A program made the position numbers and the translations under genes. A stretch of 64,000 nucleotides of DNA from Microbacterium maritypicum (GTDB lineage Bacteria > Actinomycetota > Actinomycetes > Actinomycetales > Microbacteriaceae). The notes under the pieces are model-generated. The model was not told the DNA's origin. It was given only the letters and a program-made list of their open reading frames with translations, and made no database searches. Location: NCBI RefSeq assembly GCF_008868125.1, contig NZ_WAAQ01000002.1, forward strand, positions 310,001-374,000, in the 5' to 3' direction. Below are positions 62,805-64,000 of this stretch, piece by piece; positions within the stretch are counted from its first letter, which is position 1; each line of letters opens with the position of its first letter.

Positions 62805-63296
62805 TCAGTGGCCCTGCTCGCCGAAACGGACGATCGCCTCGTCGAGGATGCGCTGCGCCTCGGCGGCGTCACCCCACTCGTCGACCTTGACCCACTTGTT
62901 GGGCTCGAGGTCCTTGTAGTGCTCGAAGAAGTGAGCGATCTCCTTCTTCGTGTACTCGGCGATGTCGTCGATGTCCTGGATGTGCGCCCAGCGTGGGTCC
63001 TTCGAGAGCACGGCGACGAGCTTGTCGTCCCCGCCCGCCTCGTCGCTCATCTTCAGCACGGCCACCGGACGCACCTCGACGACGACGCCGGGGTAGATCG
63101 CGTGGTCGAGCAGTACCAGCACGTCGAGCGGGTCGCCGTCCTCGCCGAGCGTGTTGTCGAAGTAGCCGTAGTCGGCCGGGTAGCCGAAGGTCGTGTAGAG
63201 CACGCGGTCGAGGTGCACTCGTCCGGTCTCGTGGTCGACCTCGTACTTCACGCGGCTGCCGCGCGGGATCTCGATGACGGCGTCGTGTGCGCCCAT
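62805..63296 (-). CDS. ppa: Inorganic pyrophosphatase
   Basis: Family I soluble pyrophosphatase of 163 residues: IEIPRGSRVKYEVDHETG, VLYTTFGYPADYGYFDNTLGEDGDPLDVLVL with the DGDPLD metal-binding motif, and DPRWAHIQDIDDI. It hydrolyses PPi released in biosynthesis, including sugar-nucleotide synthesis. ATG 63296 is preceded by GAGGAG; TAGGCT about 50 nt upstream is a likely -10. Confidence 0.97.
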   Translation of the reverse strand: MGAHDAVIEIPRGSRVKYEVDHETGRVHLDRVLYTTFGYPADYGYFDNTLGEDGDPLDVLVLLDHAIYPGVVVEVRPVAVLKMSDEAGGDDKLVAVLSKDPRWAHIQDIDDIAEYTKKEIAHFFEHYKDLEPNKWVKVDEWGDAAEAQRILDEAIVRFGEQGH

Positions 63297-63379
63297 GCGT
63301 GTGCTCCTCAGGAAAAGTTCGGTTGGATGCCGCGGACTAGCCTACCTGCGGCACTCGCACGCTCGGAGGCCGTGATCGT

Positions 63380-64000
63380 TCAGGATCCTGCGTCGACGGG
63401 TGGGGCACCGTCTTCGTGCGACCGACTCCGGAACAGACGATTCAGCACGCGGCTCATCGGATCGCTCAGAAGCAGCAGGAGGAGTCCGTAGTAGCCGTTC
63501 GGAGAGGCTGCGACCGCGATGATGAGGGCCGCGCCGAAGAGGACGATGGCGGCGAGGTCGCCGATAGCCCCCAGACGGATGGTCTGGGTCGACACGGTGC
63601 TGAGCTCGCGATGACGCGCCAGGTAGAGCCAGCCGGCGAGGGTGGTCACCTGCGTCATGATCAGCGTTCCGATGTAGACCACGGCCTGCAGAGCGTCGGT
63701 GTCCATCTGTCCGATCATCGCCGTGGGAACCGGCAGCCAGACGATCGTCGCCATCCAGGCGACGTTGATCCACAGCAGCGGTCCTGTGATCCACTCCACA
63801 TCGCGGTACTGGCGGTGATGCCCCATCCAGAAGGTCGCGATGAGAAGGAAACTCAGCCCGAAGCTGAGCAGCTGACCCGAATGCTCGTTCAGGAACTCGG
63901 CCGTGCTCATGTGACCGGACGCGGCCTCGGAGACCGACTCCATCAGCGGGAGGATGAGCAGCGTCATCGCGATAGCGACGACGGCGTCGACGAACGCCTT
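63380..64000 (-). CDS. TMEM175-like potassium channel family protein (5' end outside window)
   Basis: The frame is open to the right edge; 206 residues are visible on the minus strand. The first visible residues KAFVDAVVAIAMTLLILPL match the TMEM175/DUF1211 signature (FsDaVfAIAiTLLvl), followed by helices SFGLSFLLIATFWMGHHRQY, LLWINVAWMATIVWLPVP, VYIGTLIMTQVTTLAGWLYL and two more. Bacterial members form K+ channels of six helices. The gene starts beyond the window; the internal ATG at 63967 is inside the first helix and is not the start. Confidence 0.88.
   Translation of the reverse strand, partial: KAFVDAVVAIAMTLLILPLMESVSEAASGHMSTAEFLNEHSGQLLSFGLSFLLIATFWMGHHRQYRDVEWITGPLLWINVAWMATIVWLPVPTAMIGQMDTDALQAVVYIGTLIMTQVTTLAGWLYLARHRELSTVSTQTIRLGAIGDLAAIVLFGAALIIAVAASPNGYYGLLLLLLSDPMSRVLNRLFRSRSHEDGAPPVDAGS

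Noticed and set aside
63380..63967. Start of the TMEM175-like gene at ATG 63967
   Set aside because: Residues before it (KAFVDAVVAIA) are the conserved first-helix signature, so the gene begins beyond the window edge.

Overview
The window is high-GC DNA with GTG/TTG starts, many 1-4 bp gene overlaps and many leaderless-looking promoters. Gene content (WXG100/EccC secretion, DivIVA-type coiled coil, mycoredoxin-like protein, DUF7882-like protein, fused RmlC-RmlD) points to an actinobacterium of the Microbacteriaceae, most likely Microbacterium or a close relative. Family assignments come from reading motifs only; no search was run.

Region 1 (1-15.8 kb) is a type VII secretion (T7SS) locus. 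It opens inside a large EccC-type FHA/FtsK-like ATPase cut by the left edge. Three cassettes follow. Each starts with a nearly identical 95-aa WXG100-family gene, followed by a ~104-115 aa helical partner with a VGxPxGxxxL[RK] motif near residue 40, and a large protein with a WxxAYxxA[VI]xG[LV] motif near residue 180 (two membrane-type proteins and one DUF1023-type alpha/beta hydrolase). Accessory proteins of unknown function complete each cassette. Five promoters in this locus carry the same palindrome (GATGGGGA-n4-TCCCCATC), always 21-22 bp upstream of a TAnnGT -10 element. The T7SS membrane components EccB/D/E and mycosin are not in the window.

Region 2 (15.8-23.4 kb) is housekeeping and mixed: resolvase-like small protein, malate dehydrogenase, zinc metallopeptidase, proline iminopeptidase, aldehyde dehydrogenase, GPH/MFS transporter, glutaredoxin-like protein, and a siderophore-interacting-domain protein behind a perfect iron-box-like palindrome.

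Region 3 (23.4-50.8 kb) is a Wzx/Wzy-type exopolysaccharide locus: rmlA, rmlB and a fused rmlCD, a TagD-like cytidylyltransferase, a CDP-alcohol transferase, several glycosyltransferases (one GT2-GT4 fusion), LMW tyrosine phosphatase, BY-kinase, Wzy, Wzx, a priming glycosylphosphotransferase, and two giant secreted proteins (PKD/LamG protein and parallel beta-helix protein). Many leaders here carry hairpins whose loop displays GGGG or GTGGG, often containing the Shine-Dalgarno. The WXG100 leaders carry the same type of hairpin.

Region 4 (51-64 kb) holds LtrA, a secreted intradiol-type dioxygenase, fatty acid desaturase, a DivIVA-like coiled coil, small hypotheticals, two M23 peptidases, a tRNA-Glu/Asp/Phe cluster, inorganic pyrophosphatase, and a TMEM175-like protein cut by the right edge.
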